Assembly (NCBI GenBank): GCA_902760765.1
Contig: CACWHO010000031.1
Location: 1 to 6,367 of the forward strand
Direction of reading: 5' to 3'
DNA from: an uncultured Eubacteriales bacterium
Lineage (GTDB): Bacteria; Bacillota; Clostridia; TANB77; CAG-508
DNA: 6,367 nucleotides
This document shows positions 6,105-6,367 of this stretch, piece by piece. The notes under the pieces are model-generated. The model made no database searches. It was not told the origin of the DNA and saw only the letters and a program-made list of their open reading frames with translations. A program made the translations under genes and the position numbers. Positions within the stretch are counted from its first letter, which is position 1; each line of letters begins with the position of its first letter.

Positions 6105-6367
6105 ATGCAAAAGGAAAAAGTAATTGTAATTTGTGGACCAACCGCATCAGGAAAAACATCATTATCAATTGAACTTGCAAAACAAATAAATGGTGAAATA
6201 ATATCAGCAGATTCAATGCAAATATACAAAGATATGAACATTGGAACAGCAAAACCAACTAAAAAAGAAATGCAGGGAATAAAACATTATTTACTAGATT
6301 TTGTATCACCTGATGAAAGATATAGTGTAGCACAATATAAAGAAGATGCAAAAAATGCAATTAGAGA
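6105..6367 (+). CDS. miaA: tRNA dimethylallyltransferase MiaA, N-terminal part (3' end outside window)
   Basis: The first 87 residues are present before the window ends. MiaA transfers a dimethylallyl group to N6 of adenosine 37, next to the anticodon of tRNAs reading codons that begin with U, which improves decoding. Visible motifs are the P-loop GPTASGKT (11-18), 'ISADSMQIYKDMNIGTAKP' (33-51) with the catalytic Asp D36 and the substrate-binding segment, and 'IKHYLLDFVSPDERYSVAQY' (59-78), all classic for the family. The start is supported by TTGGAGG at 6094-6100, four bases before ATG 6105, and by the normal short N-terminus before the P-loop. It follows the small membrane protein by 24 nt. 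Its position downstream of mutL is a common bacterial arrangement. Confidence 0.97.
   Translation, partial: MQKEKVIVICGPTASGKTSLSIELAKQINGEIISADSMQIYKDMNIGTAKPTKKEMQGIKHYLLDFVSPDERYSVAQYKEDAKNAIR

Overview
The window is a stretch of a very A+T-rich, low-G+C Gram-positive genome. Nearly all arginines are AGA, the ribosome binding sites are of the AGGAGG kind, and every gene lies on the + strand with a purine-rich coding strand. The neighbourhood of an endonuclease-type mutL and miaA, and the style of the proteins, suggest an anaerobic Clostridia-like bacterium, probably an uncultured gut lineage. The genus cannot be fixed from the sequence. No TGA is read as a sense codon in any gene; stops are TAA, with one TAG.

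Layout. Positions 1-426 hold the C-terminal 141 residues of a patatin-like phospholipase, cut by the window edge. Positions 427-682 are the only sizeable non-coding gap. The gap contains a long, nearly perfect inverted repeat (448-553) with a G+C-richer loop, then an A/T hairpin (609-643) that overlaps a good sigma-A-type promoter (630-658). From 683 onward there are six closely spaced genes: an HD-domain phosphohydrolase (683-1342), a divergent SecD (1367-2746), a shortened SecF (2759-3415), MutL (3469-5631), a small four-helix membrane protein of unknown function (5649-6080), and the start of miaA (6105-6367, cut by the window edge). Gaps between them are 24, 12, 53, 17 and 24 nt, and no convincing terminator separates them, so they probably form one operon read from the promoter at 630-658.

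How the genes work together. SecD and SecF would be membrane partners assisting Sec protein export, although both have lost family motifs and SecF lacks its last two membrane helices. MutL (ATPase plus metal-dependent nuclease, with a sliding-clamp-binding motif) performs mismatch repair. MiaA prenylates adenosine 37 of tRNAs; mutL-miaA proximity is common in bacteria. The HD protein and the small membrane protein have no known link to these processes.

The most interesting points are the reduced SecD/SecF pair and the long inverted-repeat element at 448-553. I saw no transposase, CRISPR array, tRNA or rRNA, and no clear new defence or mobile system.
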